Assembly (NCBI GenBank): GCA_964569315.1
Contig: CAZMUZ010000079.1
Span: 1 to 17,937, forward strand
DNA from: CADEFF01 sp964569315
GTDB taxonomy: Bacteria; Pseudomonadota; Alphaproteobacteria; Dongiales; Dongiaceae
Direction of reading: 5' to 3'
Length of the DNA stretch: 17,937 nt
The notes under the pieces are model-generated. The model saw nothing but the letters and a program-made list of their open reading frames with translations, had not been told where the DNA came from and did no database searches. A program made the translations under genes and the position numbers. Of this stretch, positions 1 through 7,434 are shown piece by piece; position 1 is the stretch's first letter, and every line of letters begins with the position of its first letter.

Positions 1-796
1 AGAACACCATGCCGGCCGCCTCTTCCTGCTGGTGGAAGAGGTTCATCTCGCGGCCGAGGCGCCGATGGTCGCGCTTCTCGGCCTCCTCCAGCATCGTCAG
101 ATATTGCTGGAGCTGCTTCTCGTCCGGGAAGGCCGTGCCGTAGACGCGCTGGAGCTGCTGGTTCTTCGCATCGCCGCGCCAATAAGCGCCGGCGACCTTC
201 ATCAGCTTGAAGGCCTTGCCGAGCTTCCCCGTCGAGGGCAGATGCGGACCCGTGCAGAGATCCATCCACTTGCCCTGGCGATAGATCGAGATGTCCTCGC
301 CGGCCGGGATCGTCTCGATATGCTCGGCCTTGTATTTCTCGCCGATATCCGAGAAATGCCGGATCGCGTCGGCGCGGCTCCAGATCTCGCGCCGGATCGT
401 CTCGTCGCGATCGACGATCTCGCGCATCCGCGCCTCGATCCTGGCGAAGTCGTCCGGCGTGAAGGGCTCGTCGCGCACGAAATCGTAGTAGAAGCCGTTC
501 TCGATTGCGGGTCCGAACGTGATCTGCGTGCCCGGATAGAGCTCCTGCACGGCTTCGGCCAGTACATGGGCCGCGTCGTGGCGCAGCAGCTCGAGCGCGT
601 CCGGGTGGCTGCGCGTCACGATCTCGATGCGCGCGTCCTTCTCGACCACCGTCGCGAGGTCGCGGACCGTGCCGTCGATCTTCACCGCGAGCGCGTCGCG
701 CGCCAGGCCCTTGCCGATGGACGCGGCGATCGCGGCGCCGGAAACCGGACCGTCGAACTGCCGCTTGCTGCCATCGGGGAGGGTTATCGAGATCAT
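1..796 (-). CDS. thrS: Threonyl-tRNA synthetase, N-terminal part (cut by window edge)
   Basis: Cytoplasmic class II aminoacyl-tRNA synthetase that charges tRNA-Thr with threonine and hydrolyses mischarged Ser-tRNA-Thr. Reading from the ATG whose complement lies at 794-796 gives 265 codons, open to the left edge. Residues 1-62 form a TGS domain (start MISITLPDGSKRQF). The editing domain follows, with the zinc-site HxxxH as H73 and H77 (RHDAAHVLAEA), the same positions as in the E. coli enzyme, and the second-half motif LCTGPH near residue 180. The family is about 640 residues, so the catalytic core and anticodon-binding domain lie outside the window. No clear Shine-Dalgarno precedes the ATG, but the N-terminus fits the family exactly. 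The glycosyltransferase gene upstream on the same strand ends 113 bp before it. I see no T-box-like leader. Confidence 0.97.
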   Translation of the reverse strand, partial: MISITLPDGSKRQFDGPVSGAAIAASIGKGLARDALAVKIDGTVRDLATVVEKDARIEIVTRSHPDALELLRHDAAHVLAEAVQELYPGTQITFGPAIENGFYYDFVRDEPFTPDDFARIEARMREIVDRDETIRREIWSRADAIRHFSDIGEKYKAEHIETIPAGEDISIYRQGKWMDLCTGPHLPSTGKLGKAFKLMKVAGAYWRGDAKNQQLQRVYGTAFPDEKQLQQYLTMLEEAEKRDHRRLGREMNLFHQQEEAAGMVF

Positions 797-873
797 GAGA
801 TCCAAGGAAATGCCGGCGACGCCAAGGAAACCCGTCCGGCGGATGAAAGCTCAGCCGGATTGACGGGAGGTTA

Positions 874-896
874 CCGCCGAAGGCGCCGAAACGGCG
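874..896. repeat. Two overlapping short inverted repeats between the glycosyltransferase gene and thrS
   Basis: CGCC-GAA-GGCG (875-885) and CGCCG-AAA-CGGCG (884-896) share two bases, so only one hairpin can form fully at a time. On the minus strand they lie 13-35 nt after the glycosyltransferase stop and about 80 nt before the thrS start. Neither is followed by a T-run, so an intrinsic terminator is not supported. A processing or attenuation role is speculation. Confidence 0.3.
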
Positions 897-909
897 AATT
901 TAGAAGGAT

Positions 910-2136
910 TCAAGCCACTGTCAAGGCAGGGGTCGCGCGCCAGCGCTGCACTTCCAGAAGCTCGCGATAGACCGCCAGGGTGGCGGCACACATGCGTTCC
1001 TTGCCGTAGCGGGCATGGGCGCGCATCACCGCTTCGCCCGAGAGCCGCTCGCGATCCTCGAGCGTGAGCGACAGCGCCTTGCCGATCGCGGCGCCGAGCG
1101 CCGCGGGATCGCCCGGCTCGGCGAGCCAGCCCATCGGGCTGCGGGCGAACTGCTCCACCGCCGCGCCATGGGCGAGAGCGACCACAGGGCGGCCCATCGC
1201 CTGCGCCTCGGCGATCGCCGGAAGGAAGGCCGCCGGCTCGCTTGCGGCATGGACCACGACGTCGGCCAGCCGGTAGGCGGCCGGCATGTCGCGGCATTCC
1301 TTCTCGATCTGCACCCGGCCGCCGAGGCCGTGTCGGGCGATTTCCGCCTCGAGCTCGCCCTCGAAGCCTTCCTCGCCGTCGCCTATCGAGACCAGCAGCG
1401 CATGGAAGTCGCGCGATCCGATCGCCGCGAGCGCCGCCAGCAGCGTCGCTGCGCCCGAGCCCCGGGCGAAGCGCGCCGGCATCATCACCACCGGCACACC
1501 GTCCGGCAGGCGCCATTGCTGGGCGAGCTGGATGACGCGTTCCGGCGTCACCCGCGCCGGATCGAACCGCATCAGGTCGATGCCGCGCCCGACGACGCGC
1601 AGCCGCCGGTCGTCGAGCCCGTAACGGCGGCGGAGCCGGTCGGCGAGATGGTCCGACACGGCGACGAGACGGTCCGCACGGGCGACGACGCCGTTGTAGA
1701 AATTGGCGAGCGCATGGCTGCGCGACGCGAGGCTGTCGACGCCGACGACGAGGCCGATGCCGGTGCGGCGCGCCGCGAGATAGGCCGGCCAGACCGCGGA
1801 GATACCCCGCGCATGGATGAGCCCGACCTCTTCCTCCTGCACCAGCCGCACGAGCTTCGCGGCATTGCTGCGGATCGTGAAGGGATTGCGACCGTCGAGC
1901 GGCAATTGGTGATGTGCGCTGCCGACCCGCTTCAGCTCGGGCAGCAGGGCGCCGCCCGCCGAGGCGAGGATCGCCACGCCGCCCGCCGCGCGGACCGCCT
2001 GCGCCATGTCGAGCGCGACGCGGTCGTCGGCCGAGGCGAGCGCCGGCTGCAGTTGCAGGACGGCGAGCCCGCCGCCTTTCGGCGTCGTGCCGGCAATGCT
2101 AGAGATGGCTGCAGGCTGCAGCCCCGCGTCGTTCAT
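910..2136 (-). CDS. GT4-family glycosyltransferase with altered donor-site motifs
   Basis: 408-residue GT-B-fold protein resembling the alphaproteobacterial RfaG-like GT4 enzymes that transfer sugars from nucleotide-sugars during envelope polysaccharide synthesis. The N-terminal Rossmann half covers about residues 22-190 (VLQLQPAL, LIHARG at 106-111, LVAVSDHLADRL near 157-168). The C-terminal donor-binding half covers 215-395 and ends KERMCAATLAVYRELL. Relatives usually carry an Arg/Lys pair (R-x-K-G) at the start of the donor half; here residues 222-229 read RFARGSGA, with Ser227 at the Lys position. The E-x7-E motif appears as EPAAFLPAIAE, with Ala302 at the first Glu and Glu310 as the second. 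Activity may therefore be altered or lost. No transmembrane segment is evident. Its start lies 15 bp from the divergent hydrolase start. Fold assignment is firm; substrate is unknown. Confidence 0.85.
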   Translation of the reverse strand: MNDAGLQPAAISSIAGTTPKGGGLAVLQLQPALASADDRVALDMAQAVRAAGGVAILASAGGALLPELKRVGSAHHQLPLDGRNPFTIRSNAAKLVRLVQEEEVGLIHARGISAVWPAYLAARRTGIGLVVGVDSLASRSHALANFYNGVVARADRLVAVSDHLADRLRRRYGLDDRRLRVVGRGIDLMRFDPARVTPERVIQLAQQWRLPDGVPVVMMPARFARGSGAATLLAALAAIGSRDFHALLVSIGDGEEGFEGELEAEIARHGLGGRVQIEKECRDMPAAYRLADVVVHAASEPAAFLPAIAEAQAMGRPVVALAHGAAVEQFARSPMGWLAEPGDPAALGAAIGKALSLTLEDRERLSGEAVMRAHARYGKERMCAATLAVYRELLEVQRWRATPALTVA

Positions 2137-2151
2137 CGCAATCGATCCGCC

Positions 2152-2943
2152 ATGCCAGAAGAGACAGTCCCCGAATCACGAACCCTAGCACGCGACGATG
2201 GTTCCACAATCGCCTACCGGCAGAGCGTCGACCGAAGCGGTGGAAAACTTCCGGGGCTGATTTTCCTCGGCGGCTTCGCCTCCGACATGACCGGCATCAA
2301 AGCGACGACGCTCGAAGCCTTCGCCCGTGCGCGCAGCCAGGCCTTCATAAGGTTCGATTATTTCGGCCACGGCGCCTCTTCGGGCGATTTTGCGGCGGGC
2401 ACGATCGGGCGCTGGCGCGACGATGCGCTCGCCGTGCTCGACGAGCTCGCCACGGGGCCGCAGATCCTGATCGGCTCCAGCATGGGCGGCTGGCTCATGC
2501 TGCTGGTGGCGCTATTGCGACCGGATCGCATCGCGGGCCTCGTCGGCATCGCCGCCGCGCCGGATTTCACCGAGGAGCTGATCTGGCAGAAGCTGCCGCC
2601 CGCGATCATCGACACGCTGAAGCGCGACAAGCGCTGGATCGAGCCCTCGCGCTACGGACCCGGCCTGCCGATCACGCTGGCGCTGCTCGAGGAAGGGCGC
2701 GCGCATCTGCTGCTGGGGCAGGCGATCGATTTCGAAGGGCCGGTGCGGCTGCTGCATGGCATGGCCGACCCCGACGTGCCCTGGCAATGGGCGCTGCGCA
2801 TCGCCGAGAAGCTGCGCGGGACCGACATCGTGCTGTCGCTCATCAAGGACGGCGATCATCGCCTGTCGCGGCCGGAGGATCTCGCGCGCCTCACCGCGGC
2901 GGTCGGGGAGCTTTCGGACAAGTTCGCGGCGACGGCCGGTTAA
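2152..2943 (+). CDS. Alpha/beta hydrolase, ABHD10-like esterase/thioesterase
   Basis: 263-residue soluble alpha/beta-hydrolase. The nucleophile elbow GSSMG (108-112) places catalytic Ser110. LHGMADPDVP gives the acid Asp206, and KDGDHRLS gives His236, so the triad is complete and correctly spaced. The segments FLGGFASDMTGIKA (38-51) and RFDYFGHGASSGDF (67-80) are typical of the ABHD10 / acyl-thioesterase subfamily, whose human member removes acyl groups from proteins and hydrolyses acyl-glucuronides. The natural substrate here is unknown. The start chosen at 2152 matches the family N-terminus; an in-frame open extension back to 1015 is antisense to the glycosyltransferase and is not coding. 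No good ribosome-binding site is visible. The stop lies 6 bp from the convergent SDR stop. Confidence 0.92.
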   Translation: MPEETVPESRTLARDDGSTIAYRQSVDRSGGKLPGLIFLGGFASDMTGIKATTLEAFARARSQAFIRFDYFGHGASSGDFAAGTIGRWRDDALAVLDELATGPQILIGSSMGGWLMLLVALLRPDRIAGLVGIAAAPDFTEELIWQKLPPAIIDTLKRDKRWIEPSRYGPGLPITLALLEEGRAHLLLGQAIDFEGPVRLLHGMADPDVPWQWALRIAEKLRGTDIVLSLIKDGDHRLSRPEDLARLTAAVGELSDKFAATAG

Positions 2944-2949
2944 GCGCCT

Positions 2950-3876
2950 TCAGCGACCGCGTTTCGTCGCCTCCGCCTCGGCCCGGAGAATCGCGGCGAG
3001 CCCTTCGCGATAGCTCGGATAGCCGAGCCGAACGCCGAGCTCGCTCTTGATGCGGTCGTTGCGCACCCGCTTGTTATCGTCCCAGAAGCTGCGCGCCATC
3101 GGCGAAAGCGCGGCGTCGTCCGGGCTCCGCTCCGGCGGCGGCTCGATGCCGATGAGGCCCGCCGCATGGGCGACGACGTCCCCCGGCGCCGCCGGATCGT
3201 CGTCGCAAAGATTGTAGATGCCGCCCGGCCGCGGCTTCGCCATCGATGCCTCGAGCACCGTCGCGATGTCCTCGACATGGATGCGGCTGAAGATCTGCCC
3301 CGGCCGGCTGAGGCGTTTCGCCGTGCCCGCCCGGAGCTGCTCGATCACGTTGCGCCCCGGCCCGTAGATTCCGGCGAGGCGGAAGAGCTGCACCGGAAAA
3401 CCCGCCGCCTCGCCGAGGGCGAGCCAGCCCCGCTCCGCGGCAACGCGCCGGCGTCCGCGCTCGCCGCTGGGCTCGAGCGCGGAGGTCTCGTCTACCCAGC
3501 CGCCCGCGCGATCGCCATAGACCCCGGTGGTGGAGAGATAACCCGCCCAGCGGAGATGCGGCGCCTGCGCCGCGAGATCGACGCCATGCTCGTCCAGCAC
3601 CGGATCGCCCGCCGCATCGGGGGGAACCGAGCTCAGGATGTAGTCGAAGCCGGCGAGGAGCCGCGTCGCGTCGGGCAATCGCGCCCCGCGTTCGAAGCGA
3701 TGCGTCGCGATGCCGCGGGCCTCGAGCGCGGCGCGCTTCGCCGCGTCGCGCACGGTGCCGGCGATCGACCAGCCCCTGGCGCCGAGCCGCTCCGCCAGGG
3801 TCAGCGCGCTGAAGCCGAGGCCGAAACAGAAGAGCCGCTTCGCGGCACCTTGCCCGCTCGATGTCGCCGCCGCCAT
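2950..3876 (-). CDS. NAD(P)-binding atypical SDR, YeeZ-like
   Basis: 308-residue nucleoside-diphosphate-sugar-epimerase-like protein of the atypical SDR group that includes E. coli YeeZ. The Rossmann glycine motif is LFCFGLGFSALTLAERL (GxGxxA, residues 19-24). STTGVYGDRAGGWVDE sits where extended SDRs keep the S/T and Tyr. RLAGIYGPGRN and IHVEDIA are also family signatures. A regular YxxxK catalytic pair is not obvious, as usual for atypical SDRs, so the reaction cannot be predicted. The frame is open to an ATG at 4014, but the extra 46 residues are proline/arginine-rich and lack family similarity. The ATG at 3874-3876 puts the Rossmann strand 15 residues from the N-terminus, as expected. It is convergent with the hydrolase and divergent from the TPR gene. 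Confidence 0.85.
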   Translation of the reverse strand: MAAATSSGQGAAKRLFCFGLGFSALTLAERLGARGWSIAGTVRDAAKRAALEARGIATHRFERGARLPDATRLLAGFDYILSSVPPDAAGDPVLDEHGVDLAAQAPHLRWAGYLSTTGVYGDRAGGWVDETSALEPSGERGRRRVAAERGWLALGEAAGFPVQLFRLAGIYGPGRNVIEQLRAGTAKRLSRPGQIFSRIHVEDIATVLEASMAKPRPGGIYNLCDDDPAAPGDVVAHAAGLIGIEPPPERSPDDAALSPMARSFWDDNKRVRNDRIKSELGVRLGYPSYREGLAAILRAEAEATKRGR

Positions 3877-4118
3877 GCTTGCCAAATCCCGACCGGGAGG
3901 GGATGTTGCCGCCCGTCGCCGGACCATAACGCCGGACGAGGTCGGAGGAAATCGGAAGGGTCCCGGCGTCCTGCGCCTTTCCGCCGTCGCGGGGTCGGCG
4001 TCGTCAATCGGCAATACGCGCCCGAGGTTCCGTCTGCGTACCGGAAACCGTCACGAAGGTCGCTCATGCCGATCCTGTTCGGTGAACGTCCCGACGCTGG
4101 CAAGAGGGTCGATGCAAG

Positions 4119-4922
4119 ATGAAGGCCGGGGTCTATGCGGCGCTGCTGCTGGGGATCATTCTGGTGGCGCTCAGCCTTTGCGGCGCGCCGGCCTCGAGCC
4201 GCGCGGACGAGACGGTCCCGGATCCGGGGAACTTCGAGCAGTCGAAGCAATATGCCGCCTGCATGGCACTCGCCCGCGACCATCCGCAGGACGCCTATGA
4301 CAGCGCCGGTACCTGGCTCGCCGAGGGCGGAGCCGCGCCAGCCCGGCACTGCCAGGCGGTGGCGCTGATCGGGCTCGACCGCTTCGCCGAGGCGGCCGAT
4401 CTCCTGACCGCGATCGCGAACGATCTCGCCGCCACCGACATCCGCAAGGACCTGCTCGCCGATCTCTATGGCCAGGCCGCGCAGGCCTGGCTGATGGCGG
4501 GCGACGGGGGGCGGGCGATCCAGGCGGAGAACGCGGCGATCTCCCTCGCGCCCGACGATGTGGAGCTCCGCATCGACCGCGCGGTGGTGCTGGTCTCCAT
4601 CGGGAAATACTGGGAATCGATCGACGACCTCAACCGCGCGAGCGACCTCGCGCCAAACCGCGCCGACATTCTCGTGCTGCGGGCGAGCGCCTATCGCTAT
4701 GTCGAAAGCCCGGAGCTCGCGCTCGACGACGTGAACCGCGCGATCCAGCTCGATCCGAAAAACGCCGAAGCCTATCTCGAGCGCGGCATCCTCAAGGCCA
4801 TGGCGAACAACCGCGAGGCGGCGCGCGGCGACTTCCTGCAGGCGGCCACGCTCGAGCCCGACAGCCCGACCGCCGACGCGGCGCAGGCGCGGCTGCAGCA
4901 GCTCGACCTGCCGGCGCCGTAG
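4119..4922 (+). CDS. Secreted tetratricopeptide-repeat protein
   Basis: 267 residues. The N-terminus is a classical Sec signal peptide: Lys2, a hydrophobic stretch at 5-22 and a probable cleavage site after SSRA (29/30). The Cys in LSLCG is not preceded by a small residue, so a lipoprotein is unlikely. The mature part contains at least four TPR units, roughly 113-146, 147-180, 181-214 and 215-248. The best are the last two (AYRYVESPELALDDVNRAIQ and LKAMANNREAARGDFLQAA, each followed by LxP). TPRs form superhelical protein-binding scaffolds; the partner is unknown. A purine-rich AGAGGG at 4103-4108 lies 10 nt before the ATG. The protein is probably periplasmic. About 240 bp separate it from the divergent SDR start, room for two promoters, though none is clear. 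Confidence 0.85.
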   Translation: MKAGVYAALLLGIILVALSLCGAPASSRADETVPDPGNFEQSKQYAACMALARDHPQDAYDSAGTWLAEGGAAPARHCQAVALIGLDRFAEAADLLTAIANDLAATDIRKDLLADLYGQAAQAWLMAGDGGRAIQAENAAISLAPDDVELRIDRAVVLVSIGKYWESIDDLNRASDLAPNRADILVLRASAYRYVESPELALDDVNRAIQLDPKNAEAYLERGILKAMANNREAARGDFLQAATLEPDSPTADAAQARLQQLDLPAP

Positions 4923-5046
4923 GCGGCTTCGCGAGCGGCCAGGCAAGGGAGGCCGTCGTCCGGTGCGCGGGCCCTCGGGCGGCTGCGCCCCTCACCCGAC
5001 CTTCTCCGTTTCGGGGCCGAGGCGGCGATGACGCCGGCGCCTCGCC

Positions 5047-5709
5047 TCAGAAATCCAGATCGGCGTAGTGCTTCGGCGGCGGTGCGCCGGGGATATGGTC
5101 CGCCAGCAGCGGCCGGAAGCTCGGGCGCGACTTGATGCGGGCATACCAGTCCCGCGCGCCGTCATGCGCATCCCAGGGCACGTCGCCCACATAATCGACG
5201 GCGGAGAGCTGCGCCGCGGCGGCAATGTCGGCGAGCGAGAACTGCTCGCCCGCGAGCCAGCTCCGGCGGTCGATCAGCCAGGCGATATAGTCGAGATGGG
5301 TATGGATGTTCGCATGGCCGGCGCGCACCGCCGCCGAATCCGGATAGCCCCGTCCCGAGAGGCGCTTGCCGATCTTCTCCTCGACAAGATGGGCCGTCAC
5401 CTCGCGGCAGAATTTCCGGTCGAACCAGGCTGTGAGACGGCGCACCTCCGCGCGCGCCTTCGGATCGGCGCCGAGGAGCGGCGGCGAAGGATGCGTTTCC
5501 TCGATATATTCGGCGATGGCCTGCGCGTCGGACACGACCACCTCGCCATCCACCAGCACCGGCACCTCGCCTGCGGGGTTGAGCGCCAGGAATTCCTCGC
5601 GCCGCTCCCACGGACGCTCCTCGGCATAGGCGCATTCGACACCCTTCTCCGCGAGGAGAAGTCGGATCTTGCGCGAGCCGGGATCGAGCGGGAAATGGAT
5701 GAGACGCAT
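5047..5709 (-). CDS. fzlA: GST-fold protein, probable FtsZ-binding division factor FzlA
   Basis: 220 residues. The N-terminal thioredoxin-like domain spans about 1-76 (MRLIHFPLDPGSRKIRLLLA, cis-Pro context EVPVLVDG at 48-55). An all-helical GST C-terminal domain spans about 85-205 (ARAEVRRLTAWFDRKF, GDVPWDAHDGARDWYARIKS). A conserved tail ends PPKHYADLDF. The blocks ERPWERREEFLALNPAGEVP and SRPSFRPLLAD plus this tail match my recollection of alphaproteobacterial FzlA, a GST-like protein without known transferase function. In Caulobacter it binds FtsZ filaments and is needed for constriction. A generic glutathione S-transferase is the alternative. The ATG at 5707-5709 fits the family start exactly, though no Shine-Dalgarno is visible. 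It is a single gene, divergent from the ECF sigma gene by 186 bp. Confidence 0.75.
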   Translation of the reverse strand: MRLIHFPLDPGSRKIRLLLAEKGVECAYAEERPWERREEFLALNPAGEVPVLVDGEVVVSDAQAIAEYIEETHPSPPLLGADPKARAEVRRLTAWFDRKFCREVTAHLVEEKIGKRLSGRGYPDSAAVRAGHANIHTHLDYIAWLIDRRSWLAGEQFSLADIAAAAQLSAVDYVGDVPWDAHDGARDWYARIKSRPSFRPLLADHIPGAPPPKHYADLDF

Positions 5710-5755
5710 GGGCGGAGCGGAGTCTAGCGGAAGCGCGCGACGCGCAAAAGCCGGC

Positions 5756-5802
5756 CCTCGCGAGGCGGCGCGCTTGACAGGCAAGGGACGCTTCTCTTCG
5801 AT
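5756..5802 (+). promoter_or_regulatory. Tentative promoter region upstream of the ECF sigma gene
   Basis: A perfect 10-bp palindrome CCTCGCGAGG (5756-5765) lies 8 bp before a perfect TTGACA (5774-5779). The -10 position 17 bp downstream reads TTCGAT and is weak (3 of 6). Another dyad, GCGCG-A-CGCGC, lies at 5735-5745. These sit in the 186-bp gap shared with the divergent fzlA-like gene. Weak evidence overall. Confidence 0.25.
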
Positions 5803-5895
5803 CCAGGTCATGATCGGCGGAAGCGATGGGCGAGGCGGGGCGGCGGGGCCACTGGCGGTTCGGCTGCGGCGGGCCTGCCCGCGCCCGGCCCGCCG

Positions 5896-6441
5896 ATGAC
5901 GGACCTGGCGGCCCTCGCGCGGTTCATCGAGCACGCCGCGACCGGCGACCGGTCGGCGCTCGCCGCGCTTTATCGTGCCGCCTCCCCGCAACTTTTCGGC
6001 CTTGCGCTCGGTATAGTGAGACGGCGCGATCTCGCCGAGGAGGCGTTGCAGGAGTGCTTCATGGCGATCTGGCGCCATGCCGGCCGGTTCGATGCGGAAC
6101 GGGGCAGCGCCATGGCCTGGATGGCGCGCATCCTCAGGAACAAATGCTTCGACCTCCAGGCCCGCTTCGGCCGCGAGACGAGCCTCGACCCGGCCGTCGC
6201 CGAGGCGCTGGTCGATCCGGCGGCGGGGCCGCTGGCCCTCGCCGAGGGCAGCGCCGAGGCGCGCGCCCTTCGCCGCTGCCTCGAGGAGCTGGAGGCGAAG
6301 CCGCGCGAGGGCGTGCTGCTTGCCTATTATCAGGGCCTTACCTTCGAGGAGGTCGCCCGCCGGATGGGCGCCCCCCTCGGCACCGTGAAGAGCTGGATCC
6401 GCCGGAGCTTGATGCGGTTGAAGCAATGCCTCGAGCGATGA
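5896..6441 (+). CDS. ECF-family RNA polymerase sigma factor (SigK/RpoE-like)
   Basis: 181-residue group IV sigma factor. Region 2 spans about 22-90 (ALYRAASPQLFGLALGIV, then DLAEEALQECFMAIWR, the core-binding and -10 recognition part). Region 4 spans about 122-178, with the helix-turn-helix LTFEEVARRMGAPLGTVKSW that reads the -35 element. Regions 1 and 3 are absent, as in all ECF sigmas. The last codons overlap the anti-sigma gene through ATGA (6438-6441), so translation is coupled, which helps keep the pair stoichiometric. The RskA-type partner points to a SigK-like group. No Shine-Dalgarno is evident before the ATG. The likely regulon includes the downstream ferritin-like and cytochrome genes, an inference from proximity only. 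Confidence 0.95.
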   Translation: MTDLAALARFIEHAATGDRSALAALYRAASPQLFGLALGIVRRRDLAEEALQECFMAIWRHAGRFDAERGSAMAWMARILRNKCFDLQARFGRETSLDPAVAEALVDPAAGPLALAEGSAEARALRRCLEELEAKPREGVLLAYYQGLTFEEVARRMGAPLGTVKSWIRRSLMRLKQCLER

Positions 6442-7211
6442 GATACGAGAACCGCGAGCTGCTGGAACGCCTCGCCGCGGATTATGCGGTGGGCGCGCTC
6501 CGGGGCCCCGCGCGCCGGCGCTTCGAGCGCCTGATCGCCGGAGACGCCACGATCGCGCTCCTGGTCGACGGCTGGAGCGCCCGGCTCGACACGCTCGCGG
6601 AATCGGCGCCGCGCATCGAGCCGCCGGCCGGCGCCTGGGCCGCGATCGAGGCGCGCATCGCCCGCGAGGCGGCCGCGGCCCCGGTCGCCGGGGCGCCGCC
6701 GTCCCTCCGGCGGTTCCTCTTCGGCAAGCCCGCCTTCGCCCTGCCCCGCCTCGGCACGGTCGGGCTCTGGTATTGCGTCGGGTTCTGGCGCGCGGCCGGG
6801 CTCGCCGGCATCGCGGCCGTCCTCGCGCTTTTCGTCTATATCGCGACCGCGCCCGAGTTCGGCGCATCGCAAACGACCCATATCGCGGTGCTCAGCGACA
6901 ATGCCGCCAAGCCTGTGCTGGTCGCCAATCTCGATGCCGCGACCGGCGCCGTCCGCATCAAGGCGGTCGATCTGGCGCCGCCGGCCGCGGACAAATCCTT
7001 CGAGCTCTGGCTCGTGCCGCCGGACGGCACGGCCCCGCGCTCGCTCGGCGTGATCGAGGGCGATTCTTACGAAACCGACCTCGGCGCGGCCGACTTCGCC
7101 GATCTCCGGAAGGGAGCGCTGGCGGTCAGTCTCGAGCCGGCGGGCGGTTCCCCGACCGGCCAGGTGACCGGGCCGGTGCTCTATGTCGGCCCGGTGCTGC
7201 CAGCCTCCTGA
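6438..7211 (+). CDS. Anti-sigma-K factor, RskA-type membrane protein
   Basis: 257 residues. The cytoplasmic N-terminus has the anti-sigma signature LERLAADYAVGALRGPARRR (9-28). It lacks the HxxxCxxC zinc motif of ZAS anti-sigmas. A single membrane segment lies at about 118-138 (AGLAGIAAVLALFVYIA). The C-terminal RskA domain (about 140-255) is probably periplasmic (KSFELWLVPPDG, RSLGVIE, SLEPAGGSPTG, GPVLYVGPV). The family holds its ECF sigma factor at the membrane and releases it after proteolysis or redox signals. The start at 6438 is chosen because the product then begins as relatives do and overlaps the sigma stop by 4 bp; another in-frame ATG lies at 6426. The open frame further upstream is out of phase with the sigma gene and not coding. 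Confidence 0.93.
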   Translation: MRYENRELLERLAADYAVGALRGPARRRFERLIAGDATIALLVDGWSARLDTLAESAPRIEPPAGAWAAIEARIAREAAAAPVAGAPPSLRRFLFGKPAFALPRLGTVGLWYCVGFWRAAGLAGIAAVLALFVYIATAPEFGASQTTHIAVLSDNAAKPVLVANLDAATGAVRIKAVDLAPPAADKSFELWLVPPDGTAPRSLGVIEGDSYETDLGAADFADLRKGALAVSLEPAGGSPTGQVTGPVLYVGPVLPAS

Positions 7212-7383
7212 CATCGCGCCGGGGCCGCCGCTCGCGACCCATCCCCGCCCGCCGCTGCCCGTTTCGAGAAAATTTCCCTGCCCCTGCATCCGCCGGCGGC
7301 TGCCGCCGGTAGTGCTTCTGTCGGATGAACGCGACGCCGCCTTCGCGGGCGGCGCGCCGGTCGTCCGGAGCGGCGGCGAATTC

Positions 7384-7421
7384 GGAAACCCGACAGGCGC
7401 CGCGTAACGGGAAACTGACAG
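7384..7421 (+). repeat. Imperfect direct repeat just upstream of the ferritin-like gene
   Basis: GGAAACCCGACAG (7384-7396) and GGAAACTGACAG (7410-7421) are nearly identical and start 26 bp apart. The second copy runs into the ribosome-binding purines (AGAGGAAG). They could be binding sites for a regulator or an RNA feature. I did not find the same motif upstream of the ECF gene or the cytochrome gene, so ECF-promoter status is not supported. The rest of the 223-bp gap (7212-7434) shows GC-rich short dyads and nothing else clear. Confidence 0.35.
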
Positions 7422-7434
7422 AGGAAGCAACCAG

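Noticed and set aside
797..909. T-box or other thrS leader element
   Set aside because: No T-box core sequence or terminator/antiterminator pair is visible, only two small dyads.
32..970. Plus-strand open frame of 312 codons at the left edge
   Set aside because: It is antisense to thrS, which is recognised by its editing-site motifs. The apparent product is a low-complexity shadow.
1015..2151. In-frame N-terminal extension of the alpha/beta hydrolase (379 codons)
   Set aside because: It is the codon-aligned complement of the glycosyltransferase gene. The family N-terminus begins at 2152.
4119..4190. Lipoprotein signal in the TPR protein (Cys21)
   Set aside because: The residue before the Cys is Leu, not Gly/Ala/Ser, and a good Sec cleavage site follows at 29/30.
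3801..4946. Minus-strand frame of 381 codons opposite the TPR gene
   Set aside because: The TPR protein has a signal peptide and clear repeats; the antisense product has no family features.
5710..6867. Upstream extension of the fzlA-like frame to 6867
   Set aside because: The extension is Arg/Pro-rich, antisense to the sigma and anti-sigma genes, and absent from the GST fold.
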